Counted from the stretch's first letter, positions 54,753-63,348 are shown. The stretch is DNA of 64,000 nucleotides from Hamadaea tsunoensis DSM 44101 (GCF_000428945.1 NZ_AUAX01000009.1:62001-126000); one strand, 5' to 3'. The notes: generated by a model from the sequence alone, not told the origin. Made by a program: numbers and translations.

Positions 54753-55990
54753 ACGGCCTCCACGGGCGTACGCGTGGCGAGCAGCCAGGCCGCCACGGGG
54801 ATGACGATCGCCAGGAGCACCGAGACGAGGGTGAGCGCGCGGGCCGGGCCGAGGGCGACCGACAGCGAGCCGAAGGCGACCGACGAGGCGAACCGGGCGA
54901 AGACCTGGACGGTCTGCGCGGCGGCGAGGCCGGTGCCGCGTCCCTGTTCGGGGATGAGGCGACTGATCAGCGCCGAGAGTACGCCGTCGGTCGCGGCGTA
55001 GAAGGTGCCCAGCAGGGCGAGTGTGACGATCGTCCAGGCGAGGCCGGTGACCGGGACGGCGGCCGTGATGTAGACGGCGACCAGCACGACGTGCCCGCCG
55101 ATGAGGACGGCCGGCTTGCCGATGCGGTCCGCGAGCCGCCCGAGCGGGATCGCCAGCGCCAGGTACGCGATGTTCGTGCCCACGTAGAGCAGCGGGAACC
55201 ACTGGGCGGCGAAGTCGTCGCGGTGCTGCAGGGACAGGTAGAGGAAGCCGTCGCCGACGGTGAACAGGCCGAGCAGCGCGGCCGCGAGCACCGGTTTGCG
55301 CATCGCGCGGCCGGTCGCGATCTTGAGCAGCGCCCCGATGCCGGGCTTCTTCGCGCCGCTCGCGGTACGCCGGTTCGGCACCAGCAGGACGAGCACGGCC
55401 ACCCCGATCAGGGCGGCGGCGAACGAGGCGACCCAGACGGACCTGTAGCTGCCCGGCAGCAGGGCGAGGATGCCGAAGGCGACGATCGGTCCCACGGCGG
55501 CGCCGACCGTGTCCAACGCCCGGTGTACGCCGAACGAGCGACCCAGGTTCGCCGGATCGGAGTTCGCCGCGATCAACGCGTCCCGGGGCGCCGTACGCAG
55601 CCCCTTGCCGAGCCGGTCGGCGCTGATCACGCCCAGGATGGCGGTGAGGCCGTGGGCCGGGAACATGGCGAGCCGGCTGAGCGCGGAGACGCCGTAGCCG
55701 ATCACGGCGACCAGTTTCGGCTGCTCGCCCCGGTCCCCGGCGAAGCCGCCGACCAGCCGGACGAGTCCGCTGACGCCCTGGTAGACCCCGTCCACCAGCC
55801 CGTACGCGACCAGGCTCAGGCCGACCTCGGCGGTCAGGTACACCGGCAGGACGGCGTTGACCATTTCCGAGGAGATGTCGGTGAACAGGCTCACCAGGCC
55901 GAGCACCACGACCGTGGTGGCCACGCGACGGGCAGCGGGGGCTGCGCCGGACTCGGTCTGACCGGGCCGGTCACGGACCGAGACGTACAT
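54749..55990 (-). CDS. Major facilitator superfamily transporter
   Basis: A 413-residue membrane transporter with 12 helices. It starts VVVLGLVSLFTDISSEMVNAV, as in the MFS group near YbfB/FsrA-like carriers. The inter-helix motif GDRGEQPK is in loop 2-3, and RLADRIGKPAVLIGG is the second-half counterpart. The substrate is unknown. ATG 55990 is preferred over TTG 55999 because of the TAAGGT element at 55999-56004. It is the first gene of a two-gene run and is divergent from the acetyltransferase. Confidence 0.88.
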   Translation of the reverse strand: MYVSVRDRPGQTESGAAPAARRVATTVVVLGLVSLFTDISSEMVNAVLPVYLTAEVGLSLVAYGLVDGVYQGVSGLVRLVGGFAGDRGEQPKLVAVIGYGVSALSRLAMFPAHGLTAILGVISADRLGKGLRTAPRDALIAANSDPANLGRSFGVHRALDTVGAAVGPIVAFGILALLPGSYRSVWVASFAAALIGVAVLVLLVPNRRTASGAKKPGIGALLKIATGRAMRKPVLAAALLGLFTVGDGFLYLSLQHRDDFAAQWFPLLYVGTNIAYLALAIPLGRLADRIGKPAVLIGGHVVLVAVYITAAVPVTGLAWTIVTLALLGTFYAATDGVLSALISRLIPEQGRGTGLAAAQTVQVFARFASSVAFGSLSVALGPARALTLVSVLLAIVIPVAAWLLATRTPVEAV

Positions 55991-55998
55991 GGGACCCA

Positions 55999-56004
55999 AC
56001 CTTA
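55999..56004 (-). promoter_or_regulatory. -10 element of a leaderless promoter (MFS gene)
   Basis: TAAGGT on the minus strand, eight bases before the ATG at 55990, at the slightly long end of the leaderless range. Confidence 0.45.
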
Positions 56005-56091
56005 CGGGCCGCGGCCCTCGTCCGACAGACGGCTAAACGACACTTTCCGCTGCTCGCGCGGCTGATCCGGGGCCGGTATCTTCGGTCCGGT

Positions 56092-56137
56092 CCGCTGAGG
56101 ATCCGCTGGGAAGGCCCGCTGAGGGTCCGCTGGAAGG
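56092..56137 (+). repeat. Tandem duplication of the ribosome-binding leader
   Basis: Two units, CCGCTGAGGATCCGCTGGGA plus AGG (56092-56114) and CCGCTGAGGGTCCGCTGGAA plus GG (56116-56137), directly before the acetyltransferase gene. Each ends in GGAAGG, so the second supplies the ribosome binding site 11 bases before the ATG. Confidence 0.85.
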
Positions 56138-56148
56138 AACAGTCCGCC

Positions 56149-56760
56149 ATGACAGTACGCATCGCCGCCACCGCCGACGTCGACGAGCGCGCGACGATCG
56201 GAGACGGGACGAACGTCTGGCACCTCGCCCAGATCCGGGAGGATGCGACCCTCGGCGAGAACTGCAACGTCGGCCGGGGCGCGTACGTGGGACCGGGCGT
56301 GCGGATCGGCGACAACGTCAAGCTCCAGAACTACGCCCTCGTCTACGAGCCGGCCGTGCTCGGCGACGGGGTGTTCATCGGACCGGCGGCGGTGCTGAGC
56401 AACGACGAGTACCCCCGCGCGGTCACCCCCGACGGCCGTCTCAAGAACGGCGACGACTGGCACGCCGTAGGGGTCGAGATCGGCGACGGCGCATCGATCG
56501 GAGCCCGGGCCGTCTGTGTCGCCCCGGTCCGCGTCGGGCGCTGGGCACTGGTCGCGGCCGGTGCCGTGGTGACCAAGGACGTGCCCGACTTCGCGCTGGT
56601 CGTGGGGGTTCCGGCGCGACGCGTACGCTGGGTCGGCAAGGCCGGCTTCCCGCTGGAGGAGAAGGGCGACGGGCTGTTCGTGTGCCCGCGTACCGGTGCG
56701 GAGTACGTGGAGAGCGAGGGCGTCCTGAGCGAGTCGGACCCCGGATCCACCCAGGGGTGA
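56149..56760 (+). CDS. Left-handed beta-helix sugar N-acetyltransferase (WlbB/WbpD-like)
   Basis: A 203-residue acyltransferase of the hexapeptide-repeat family. Repeats run from about residue 14 to 150 (IGDGTNVWHLAQI, LGENCNVGRGAYVGPG, IGDNVKLQNYALV). The GVEIGDGASIGARAV and FALVVGVPARRVRWV segments match WbpD/WlbB, and the end CPRTGAEYVE matches the family's CPxTGxxY tail. The enzyme would acetylate a UDP-3-amino uronic acid. It sits a little apart from its presumed partners at 49276 and 52492, behind a divergent MFS pair. Confidence 0.9.
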   Translation: MTVRIAATADVDERATIGDGTNVWHLAQIREDATLGENCNVGRGAYVGPGVRIGDNVKLQNYALVYEPAVLGDGVFIGPAAVLSNDEYPRAVTPDGRLKNGDDWHAVGVEIGDGASIGARAVCVAPVRVGRWALVAAGAVVTKDVPDFALVVGVPARRVRWVGKAGFPLEEKGDGLFVCPRTGAEYVESEGVLSESDPGSTQG

Positions 56761-56836
56761 ACCCCGCCTCCGGAACCCGGGCCGGTTCCTCCTTCGCGGC
56801 GAGGAGATCGGCCCGAGCGGCGCTGAAGATCATTTC

Positions 56837-57454
56837 GTGATCGTTGAGCTGCCGCCCGTCATCGTCCCCGCCCGCCGCCTCGCCCGCCTGGCCGGTCTCG
56901 GCCTCGTCGTGGCCGCCGTCAGCACCCTCGCCGGCCACCTGGCCGCCGACCCCGGGCTCACCGCCTGGGGCGCCACCATCAGCGACTACGCCGCCGCCGA
57001 CCGGGGCGGAGCGGTCGAGACCGGCATGTTCCTCTGCGGACTGTCCTCGCTGCTGCTCCTGGTCGCCCTGCACCTGGCCAGGCAGCCGCTCACCTGGCTC
57101 GCCTCCGCCGGCATGGGCGTCTGGTCAGCCGGCCTGCTCATCGCCGCGTACGTGCCGACGGATCCGCTCGGCGAGCCACTCAGCATGAACGGCCAGATCC
57201 ACCGGTACGCGTCGGTGACCGCGTTCGTGGCACTCGTGATCGCCTGCGTGTCGCTGGGCCGCCGGCTCGGTGAGGCCGCCTGGCTGCGGGTGCTGACCGC
57301 GGTCGCCGGAACAGCTGGGGTGGCGATGCTCGTCAGCGCCGAGATCGGCCACCGGGTGATGATCGGGGCGGCCGAGCGGATCCTCACCGCCGCCCAGATC
57401 CTGGCCCTGATCCTGCTGGCCGTCCGCGTCAGCCGGCAACCTCAAGATCATTAG
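56837..57454 (+). CDS. DUF998-like polytopic membrane protein
   Basis: A 205-residue membrane protein with six likely helices. GATISDYAAADRG lies in a loop after helix one, and a YVPTDPLGEPLSMNGQIHRYA block near the middle carries HRYAS, the pattern typical of DUF998 proteins. The function is unknown. GTG 56837 has no strong ribosome binding site. It is followed by the gene-free repeat region. Confidence 0.78.
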   Translation: MIVELPPVIVPARRLARLAGLGLVVAAVSTLAGHLAADPGLTAWGATISDYAAADRGGAVETGMFLCGLSSLLLLVALHLARQPLTWLASAGMGVWSAGLLIAAYVPTDPLGEPLSMNGQIHRYASVTAFVALVIACVSLGRRLGEAAWLRVLTAVAGTAGVAMLVSAEIGHRVMIGAAERILTAAQILALILLAVRVSRQPQDH

Positions 57455-58370
57455 AACCATGATGTCCCGGGCTCGTCGACCTCACCGCCACTTGTCGCGA
57501 CTGTCCGACTTGTGCCCCAAGATGTCCGACGATCTTGCGCGAATGCCCCGAATTTCGTCCGGTGTACCCGGAATGCCCGGACATTCGCGCAAGATCGCCG
57601 ACCGCAGGGAAGATCGAGGTCCCCATCCGGGCCTGGCTGGTCCGGGCTGTGTCGCGACTGTCCGCTGTGGCCGGCTAGCCGGATCGGCTGGGTGGCTGGG
57701 CGGTGATCGTTCGCGGTGGGGATGTAGTTTTCGACCCCGTCCCCTCGATCCAATGCGGCCGGGATGTAGGTAAAGGCCGATTTCTTACATCCCCACCGCT
57801 GTAGATCTTGGGCGTGGGGTGCGTTTTGACATCTCAACCGCTGTGGATCACATCCACGCCGTCTCGCCGACGGCCATTGCCCGTGATGCGGGAACGATCT
57901 TCCGTCACATGGACACGGGGCACTATTTTCTTGATCGTTTACGGCTGGGGTGTAAATCCAGCCCGATCTGCATGATCAATTACGCGTCAGGTGCAGCAAA
58001 ACCCGGTCAGCGCGCTCCAGAACCGTAAACGATCATGCATCGGGTGGCCGTTTTCGAACCTCAGCCGTAAACGATCGCCCCACCAGCCGCCGCCCCAGCG
58101 CCCATCTCGGACAGTCGCGACAAAGTCAGAACCGGCCAGGGTCGGACGGTAGCCCCGATCGTCGACCGCCTCGGGCGCAAGTCGGATAGTCGGGACAAAG
58201 GCTGGGGTGAAGGTTGAAACGGTGACCGGACGACGGTGGACGATGCTTCGCCTCGGAAACCTGGCAGTGGAGTCCCCGGAGCGCAGCGATAGGGGCGCAA
58301 CGGTCTCCCGCGCGAGGAGCGGAGGTGAGATCGACGAACCCGGGACATGAATTTGATCTTGATTAGATCT
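57455..58370. other. Gene-free, inverted-repeat-rich region
   Basis: About 0.9 kb without a credible gene. It holds several perfect or near-perfect inverted repeats. One is GATCTTGCGCGAATG (57531-57545) against CATTCGCGCAAGATC (57582-57596). Another is a 14-base GCGGTGGGGATGTA (57713-57726) against TACATCCCCACCGC (57786-57799). A third is GATCGTTTACGGCTG (57933-57947) against CAGCCGTAAACGATC (58062-58076), with a shorter copy at 58023. A 17-base TTGTCGCGACTGTCCGA at 57492 recurs inverted at 58107, with weaker copies at 57650 and near 58182. No terminal repeat or transposase is found. It could be a decayed mobile element, a structured RNA or a binding-site cluster. Confidence 0.8.
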
Positions 58371-59150
58371 TTACGCACTCCGCACATCGGACCGGAGGAA
58401 GTCCAGGAGGAGCGGGTTGAAGCGGGTCGGGGACTCCAGGCTCGGGAGATGGCCGGCCCAGTCCAGGTGGACGCGGCGGACGTCCGGGATCTCCGCTTCG
58501 AGCGAATCCGCGATCGCCTGGAAGAACGGCAGGTCGTACGCGCCGGACACCACCAGCGTCGGAGCCGTGATCGAGGCCGGGTCGTAGGGCTCGTGGCGTA
58601 CCTGGACGTCGGCGGCGTCCTTCTGCACCGTGAACTGGTGGAGTTGCAGGGCGCCGACGAATTCCCTGGTCTCCGTGGACGCCGCCGGCCCCACCCAGGT
58701 ACGCACGTTCAGCTCCACGGCGCCCGCGAGGTCGTCGGCCTCGATGCACGCGTTCTCGGCCTCGCCGAACGCGAGCACGTCGGGCGTCTCCGGATACCCC
58801 GTACGCCCGCCGCACACCACGGCCAGTCTCGTGACGCGGTCCGGCCGGTGAGCGGCGATCTCCTGGGCGATCCGGCCGCCGTAGGAGGCGCCGACGATCG
58901 CGTACTCGCTGATGGACAGCGACTCCAGGAGGTCCGTGACGTCCTCGGCGGGGCTGTAGCCGACGGTGCCGAAGGGTGTCTCGCCGTAGGCGCGGAAGTC
59001 GCAGCGCACGACGCGGAAGCCGGCGTCGAGCAGGAGCCGCCACTGCTCGTTCCACATGCGACGGTCGGTGACGGACGAGTGGAGCAGGACCACGGTGGGG
59101 CCGCCGCCCTCGACGTCGTGGCTCAGGCGCGGAAGCTCAGACGAATGCAC
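58371..59150 (-). CDS. Alpha/beta-fold hydrolase
   Basis: A 259-residue hydrolase. VVLLHSSVTDRRMW is the oxyanion block and RCDFRAYGETPF the next strand. The elbow VGASYGGRI gives the nucleophile Ser. The acid is in VVSGAYDLPF and the His in DWAGHLPSLE. It resembles 3-oxoadipate enol-lactonase-like proteins but has no pathway neighbours. The GTG at 59150 lies six bases after a TAGGCT element. Confidence 0.9.
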   Translation of the reverse strand: MHSSELPRLSHDVEGGGPTVVLLHSSVTDRRMWNEQWRLLLDAGFRVVRCDFRAYGETPFGTVGYSPAEDVTDLLESLSISEYAIVGASYGGRIAQEIAAHRPDRVTRLAVVCGGRTGYPETPDVLAFGEAENACIEADDLAGAVELNVRTWVGPAASTETREFVGALQLHQFTVQKDAADVQVRHEPYDPASITAPTLVVSGAYDLPFFQAIADSLEAEIPDVRRVHLDWAGHLPSLESPTRFNPLLLDFLRSDVRSA

Positions 59151-59156
59151 GTCGGG

Positions 59157-59162
59157 AGCCTA
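59157..59162 (-). promoter_or_regulatory. -10 element of a leaderless promoter (hydrolase)
   Basis: TAGGCT on the minus strand, six bases before the GTG at 59150. It has the same hexamer and spacing as the nucS promoter (11313). Confidence 0.55.
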
Positions 59163-59292
59163 GGACCCGGACGGATGTACCGACAGCGAATATGACATTC
59201 GTCCTGCGGAAGTGCGTATGGAGCGATCTGCCCGCGAACACCGTGACGCGCGACCCTGAAGGGGACGACGATTCCGAAAGGTGGCACCCGCC

Positions 59293-60285
59293 ATGCGACG
59301 TCTCGCACCGGCCTTCGCCCTCTACTTCCTCGCTCCGTTCGTGGCGGAGTTCCTGCTGGGTGACTTCCCGGTCACGATGATCTTCCTGATCCTCCCGTTC
59401 TCGCTGATGTACGGCGGCGGGGCGCTGCTCATCCGCGAGGTGACCCGCCGGGCCGGGCGCGGCTGGCCGACGATGGCGCTGCTCGCACTCGCGTACGGGG
59501 TGCTGGAGGAGGGGCTGACGACGCAGTCGCTGTTCAATCCGAACTACGTCGACGCACATCTGCTCGACCAGGGGTTCGTGCCCGCGCTCGGTATCGCGGT
59601 CCCGTGGACGATCTTCGTACTCGCGATCCACGTGATCTGGAGCATCAGCACGCCGATCGCGATCGTCGAGGAGTCCACCCGGGACCGCCGCGAGCAGCCG
59701 TGGCTGCGCACGCCCGGCCTCGTGGTGACGGCCGTCCTGTTCCTCCTCGGCACCGTCTTCACCTTTGCCGTGTCCTACGGGGACGGCCATTTCATGGCCA
59801 CACCCGCGCAGCTCATCGCCAGCGTCGTCGCCGTGGTCGCCCTGGTCGTCGCCGCCTTCGCGCTGCCGCGCCGCCGTCCCGCCGCGGGTACCGGCGGCGT
59901 GCCGGGAGCCTGGGTCGTCTTCGGCCTCACCCTGGCCACGGGGATCGTCTTCTTCGCCGCGCAAGCCCTGCCGACCTGGCCCGGCGTCGCCGTCATGGCC
60001 CTGAGCCTGGTCCTCGCGGTCGTCGGCACCGCCCTCTGGTCGGCCCGCGCCGGCTGGGGCCGGTGGCACCGCTTCGCCGTCGCGGCCGGCTCGCTGCTCA
60101 CCTACACCTGGCACTCGTTCCTGATGCACCCGATCGGCGAGGCGACCGCTGTCGTCAACCTGGTCAGCCACATCATCTTCGCGGTGGTCGCCGTCCTCAT
60201 CCTCTGGTACGCGTACCGCCGCACGAGCCGTCCGCTGAGCGCCCCGGTCCCCGCCGCGCCGGCGGAGGTGGTCCCGGCCGCCTGA
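59293..60285 (+). CDS. Polytopic membrane protein of unknown function
   Basis: A 330-residue membrane protein with about nine or ten helices. YGGGALLIREVTRRAGRGWP and the acidic LALAYGVLEEGLTTQS lie on one side of the membrane. The EExxTTQS pattern faintly recalls CPBP/CAAX-like proteases, but their full motifs are not present. ATG 59293, with AAAGGTGG upstream, is preferred to GTG 59281. The strong terminator at 60309 ends it. Confidence 0.75.
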   Translation: MRRLAPAFALYFLAPFVAEFLLGDFPVTMIFLILPFSLMYGGGALLIREVTRRAGRGWPTMALLALAYGVLEEGLTTQSLFNPNYVDAHLLDQGFVPALGIAVPWTIFVLAIHVIWSISTPIAIVEESTRDRREQPWLRTPGLVVTAVLFLLGTVFTFAVSYGDGHFMATPAQLIASVVAVVALVVAAFALPRRRPAAGTGGVPGAWVVFGLTLATGIVFFAAQALPTWPGVAVMALSLVLAVVGTALWSARAGWGRWHRFAVAAGSLLTYTWHSFLMHPIGEATAVVNLVSHIIFAVVAVLILWYAYRRTSRPLSAPVPAAPAEVVPAA

Positions 60286-60308
60286 CCGGAACCACGGAAG
60301 GAGATACG

Positions 60309-60346
60309 GAAAAAGGGGCGCCTGCTCGGGGAGGCGCCCCTTTTTC
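60309..60346. terminator. Strong bidirectional rho-independent terminator
   Basis: A 15-base perfect stem: GAAAAAGGGGCGCCT (60309-60323) and AGGCGCCCCTTTTTC (60332-60346), loop of eight. It gives a GC-rich stem followed by a T-run on both strands. It lies between the convergent stops at 60285 and 60359. Confidence 0.9.
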
Positions 60347-60358
60347 CTGCGTACGCGA

Positions 60359-61822
60359 TCAGTGGGCGACGGTCGCCTCGTCCGGGACCGGCAGCACGGC
60401 CGTCTTCTCCTCCTCGGCGACGGGCTGCGGCGGGATCGGCTCGGTCGGCGGCTCCGCCTGCTCGGCCGCGACGGGCTGCTCCGCCTTCGTGGACTGTTCG
60501 GCCTTCGCGGGCTGCTCCGCCTGGGCGGACTGGTCGGCCTTCGTGGACTGTTCGGTCTTGGCGGGCTGCCCTGCCTTGGCGGGCTGCGCGATCCGCACGG
60601 TGTTCTCGGCGTGGTCGACACTCGCGGGCTGCTCGGCGTTGTCGGCCTTGTCGGCGCTCCCGGCCTGCTCCGGCACGGCAGCCGCCGCGGCGGCCTGCGC
60701 ACGGGCAGCGGATTCACGGGCGGCCTGCTCGCGGGCGGCCTGCTCACGCAGCTTGTCGAGCTGCGCCTTGACCTCGTCGGACTCGCGTCGCGCCGCGTCC
60801 AGCCCGCGGTTCGCCTCCTGGCTCTGCAGCTGGATCTGCCGGGTGGCCTCCTGGATCTCGGCCAGCTCCTTGCGCCCGGCGGCCAACTGCTGCTGTACCT
60901 CCGTCAGCCCTTCCGTCGCCACCTGCGACTCGGACCGGGCCACGGCCACCTTCTGTTCGAGTTCGAGCAGGGTCGCCTGGGCCGCTGCCGCGGCGCGCTG
61001 CTCGGACTCGGCGAGCTGGGCGGCGCGTACGCGGGCCTGCTCGGCGGCGGCGGCCCGGGCTGCGGCCTCGGTGGCCTCGCGCTCGGCGGCCGCGCGGGCG
61101 GCCTGGATGTCCGCGGCGGCGGCGTCCTTGAGCTGCTGGACCTCGGCCGCCGTGGCGGTACGCAGCTGCTGCATCTCGGTCGTGGTGGTGTCCCGGAGCA
61201 GTTGGATCTCGGCCGTGACCGCCTCACGCTGCTGCTGGAGCTCGGTGGCGGCCGCCGCGCGCTGCTGCTGGGCCTCGCGCGTCGCGGTGTCGCGGAGCGT
61301 GCCCGCGTCGCGCTGGGCGCTGGCCAGGGTCTGGGCGGCCTGCTCGCGGCGTTCGGCGTCCGCGCGCTGCTCGTCGGAGCGGCGGGCGGAGAGGGCGACC
61401 TCGAAGTCGCGGATGGCGGCGGTGGCGCGCTCGCGGGCGTCGGCGAGCATCCGCTCGGCCTCGGCGCGGTCGTCGGCGGCCTGCCGGTGGCCGTCCTTGA
61501 TGATCTCCTCGGCCTGCTCCTCGGCCATGGCGAGGATCTGCTCGACCCGCGGGCCGAGGTGCCGGAACGAGATCTTCTGCGGCAGTTGGCCGCGGCGGCG
61601 CAGCTCGGCGATCTCCTCCTGGAGGAGCTGGACCTGGCCGGCGAGCGCCTGCATCTGCTGGTACGCCTGTTCTCGCTCGGCGGCGAGCGTGGCGATCTCG
61701 GTTTCCGCCTGGACGACGTACCGGTCGACCTGTCTCTTGTCGTAGCCCCGCAGAGCTCCTTCGAAACCGGGCTGGGTGGCTACGCCCTCACCGAGCGCGA
61801 ACAGATCTCCGCCTTGCGACAT
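60359..61822 (-). CDS. DivIVA-motif coiled-coil protein (Scy/FilP-like)
   Basis: A 487-residue, almost entirely coiled-coil protein. The DivIVA-like start FEGALRGYDKRQVDRYV (about residues 20-36) is followed by an uninterrupted Ala/Gln/Glu/Arg coiled coil to about 385. A low-complexity tail then has octapeptide-like repeats (QPAKAGQPAKTEQSTKADQ) and a proline-rich end. This layout matches the Scy/FilP-like coiled-coil proteins that organise tip growth in filamentous actinobacteria. GTGAGGA lies eight bases before ATG 61822. It is followed on the same strand by the paralogue-like gene's stop region. Confidence 0.82.
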   Translation of the reverse strand: MSQGGDLFALGEGVATQPGFEGALRGYDKRQVDRYVVQAETEIATLAAEREQAYQQMQALAGQVQLLQEEIAELRRRGQLPQKISFRHLGPRVEQILAMAEEQAEEIIKDGHRQAADDRAEAERMLADARERATAAIRDFEVALSARRSDEQRADAERREQAAQTLASAQRDAGTLRDTATREAQQQRAAAATELQQQREAVTAEIQLLRDTTTTEMQQLRTATAAEVQQLKDAAAADIQAARAAAEREATEAAARAAAAEQARVRAAQLAESEQRAAAAAQATLLELEQKVAVARSESQVATEGLTEVQQQLAAGRKELAEIQEATRQIQLQSQEANRGLDAARRESDEVKAQLDKLREQAAREQAARESAARAQAAAAAAVPEQAGSADKADNAEQPASVDHAENTVRIAQPAKAGQPAKTEQSTKADQSAQAEQPAKAEQSTKAEQPVAAEQAEPPTEPIPPQPVAEEEKTAVLPVPDEATVAH

Positions 61823-61978
61823 GGGGCCAATCCTCACATGTCTCGTCTACTCCCGCACTCCGCCTCTCCGCAGTCACAGGAGATGCTCAGGAGTCTCCCC
61901 AGGACGGGAGACGATACAACGGGCCGCCGGTTCCAGAAAGGAGGAACCGGCGACCCGAGGATGCCCCGGATGAACAGA

Positions 61979-63208
61979 TCAGGCCGAAGCCTTCTCCTCG
62001 TCGTTCTTCTTGCCCTTGTCGGCCGGCGCGGCCTGCACGGGGACGATGCCGGCGAGGCCGGACAGCATCTGGCCGAGCTGGGTGGTGACAGCGTCCTTCT
62101 GGCGCGTGAGGTCCTCGACCTCGCGGCGGGCGTGCGTGGTGGTGAGCTCCGCCTCGGTACGCGCCTCGGTGAGCAGTCGGTGCGCCTCGGCCTTGGCCTC
62201 GCTGACGGCCTTCTCGGCAGCCGCCTTGGCCTTCTCGAGGGTCTCGGTCGCGGTGCGCTCGGACTCGACCCGGCGGGTCTCGGCGCGCTGCTCGATCTCC
62301 TTGGCCCGGTCCTCGGCGGCGCGGGCGCGCTCCTCGGCCTCGTTGACCATCTTCTGCGTGGCGGCGACCTGCGCGGCGTGCCGTGCGGACTCCTCGCGCT
62401 CGGTCTTCTCGCGGCGCTCGGCCAGCTCGAGCTGCAGGGCCTGGAGGTCCTTGTCGCGCTTGTCGCGGGCGTCGGCGAGCATCTTGGACGCCTCGGCGCG
62501 CTTCTCCTCGGCCTCACGGGAGGCCTTGGCCCGCAGCTGGGTGATCTCCCGCTCGGCGGTGGCGCGCAGCGTCGCGACCTCGCGCTCGACCGTGGCCTTC
62601 AGCTCGGCGACCTCGTGCGCGGTGGCCGTACGCAGCTGCTTGGTCTCGCGGTCGGCGTCGGCGCGCAGGGTGTCGGCCTCACGCCGGGCCTGGACGCGCA
62701 CCTCGGCGGCCTCGCGCTCGCCGGCGGTGCGGACGTTGGTGGCCTCGCGCTCGGCGGTCGCCTTCATGGCGGCGGACTCGGCCCGCGCCTTGTCGGTGAT
62801 CTCGCGGGCCTCCAGGCGGCCGGCGGACAGGATGCCCTCCGCCTCCCGCTTGGCCTCGCCGCGGTGGTCGTTGGCCTGCTCCTCGGCGAGGCGCAGGATC
62901 TGCTCGACCCGCGTGCCGAGACCCGAGAGGGTGGGCCGGCTGTTCTCTTCGAGCTGCTTATTGGTGTCGGTGAGCTTCTGCTCGACCGAGTTGAGTCGCT
63001 GTTCGGCCTGGCGCAGGCGGCGCTGGGCGTCGTTCATGCGCTGCTCGGACTCGCCGCGCGCCTGGTCCGACTGGATCAGCTGCGCGTTGAGCCGGGAAAG
63101 TTCCCGGTTGACCTGCTCGCGGTCGTAACCGCGCAGGACGACGGTGAAATCGCTGGCGTGGGACGCGCCGTCGAGGAACGGCGCGACATCAGGTTGCGGC
63201 TGGGGCAT
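61979..63208 (-). CDS. Second DivIVA-motif coiled-coil protein (Scy/FilP-like)
   Basis: A 409-residue coiled-coil protein with the same LRGYDREQVNRELSRL start (about 26-41). A long Arg/Glu/Ala heptad array runs to about 370, in repeats like EREATNVRTAGEREAAEV. A short Lys/Glu tail (DKGKKNDEEKASA) follows, with no low-complexity Pro tail. It pairs with the gene at 60359; the two have the same orientation and partial resemblance. Tandem Scy and FilP genes in Streptomyces look alike in this way. It is likely a polarity scaffold or stress-bearing cytoskeleton. ATG 63208 is preferred; a weak leaderless -10 (CAGGAT) is possible. Confidence 0.82.
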   Translation of the reverse strand: MPQPQPDVAPFLDGASHASDFTVVLRGYDREQVNRELSRLNAQLIQSDQARGESEQRMNDAQRRLRQAEQRLNSVEQKLTDTNKQLEENSRPTLSGLGTRVEQILRLAEEQANDHRGEAKREAEGILSAGRLEAREITDKARAESAAMKATAEREATNVRTAGEREAAEVRVQARREADTLRADADRETKQLRTATAHEVAELKATVEREVATLRATAEREITQLRAKASREAEEKRAEASKMLADARDKRDKDLQALQLELAERREKTEREESARHAAQVAATQKMVNEAEERARAAEDRAKEIEQRAETRRVESERTATETLEKAKAAAEKAVSEAKAEAHRLLTEARTEAELTTTHARREVEDLTRQKDAVTTQLGQMLSGLAGIVPVQAAPADKGKKNDEEKASA

Positions 63209-63348
63209 TGGGACATCCTGACAGACGTACCGGGGTGTTTCGCAAGAGCATGGGCCCTGTTTCGCTGACAAAGGCATGGTCAACTTGCGGGAGTTGTAAA
63301 TTTTGTGGCTATTGCCCGTTCTTCGGGTGATAAATGCCACCGATGGAG

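Noticed and set aside
57451-58028. Several 60-130 codon frames in the repeat region
   Set aside because: No start with ribosome binding site or leaderless promoter, no family resemblance, and they run through inverted repeats.
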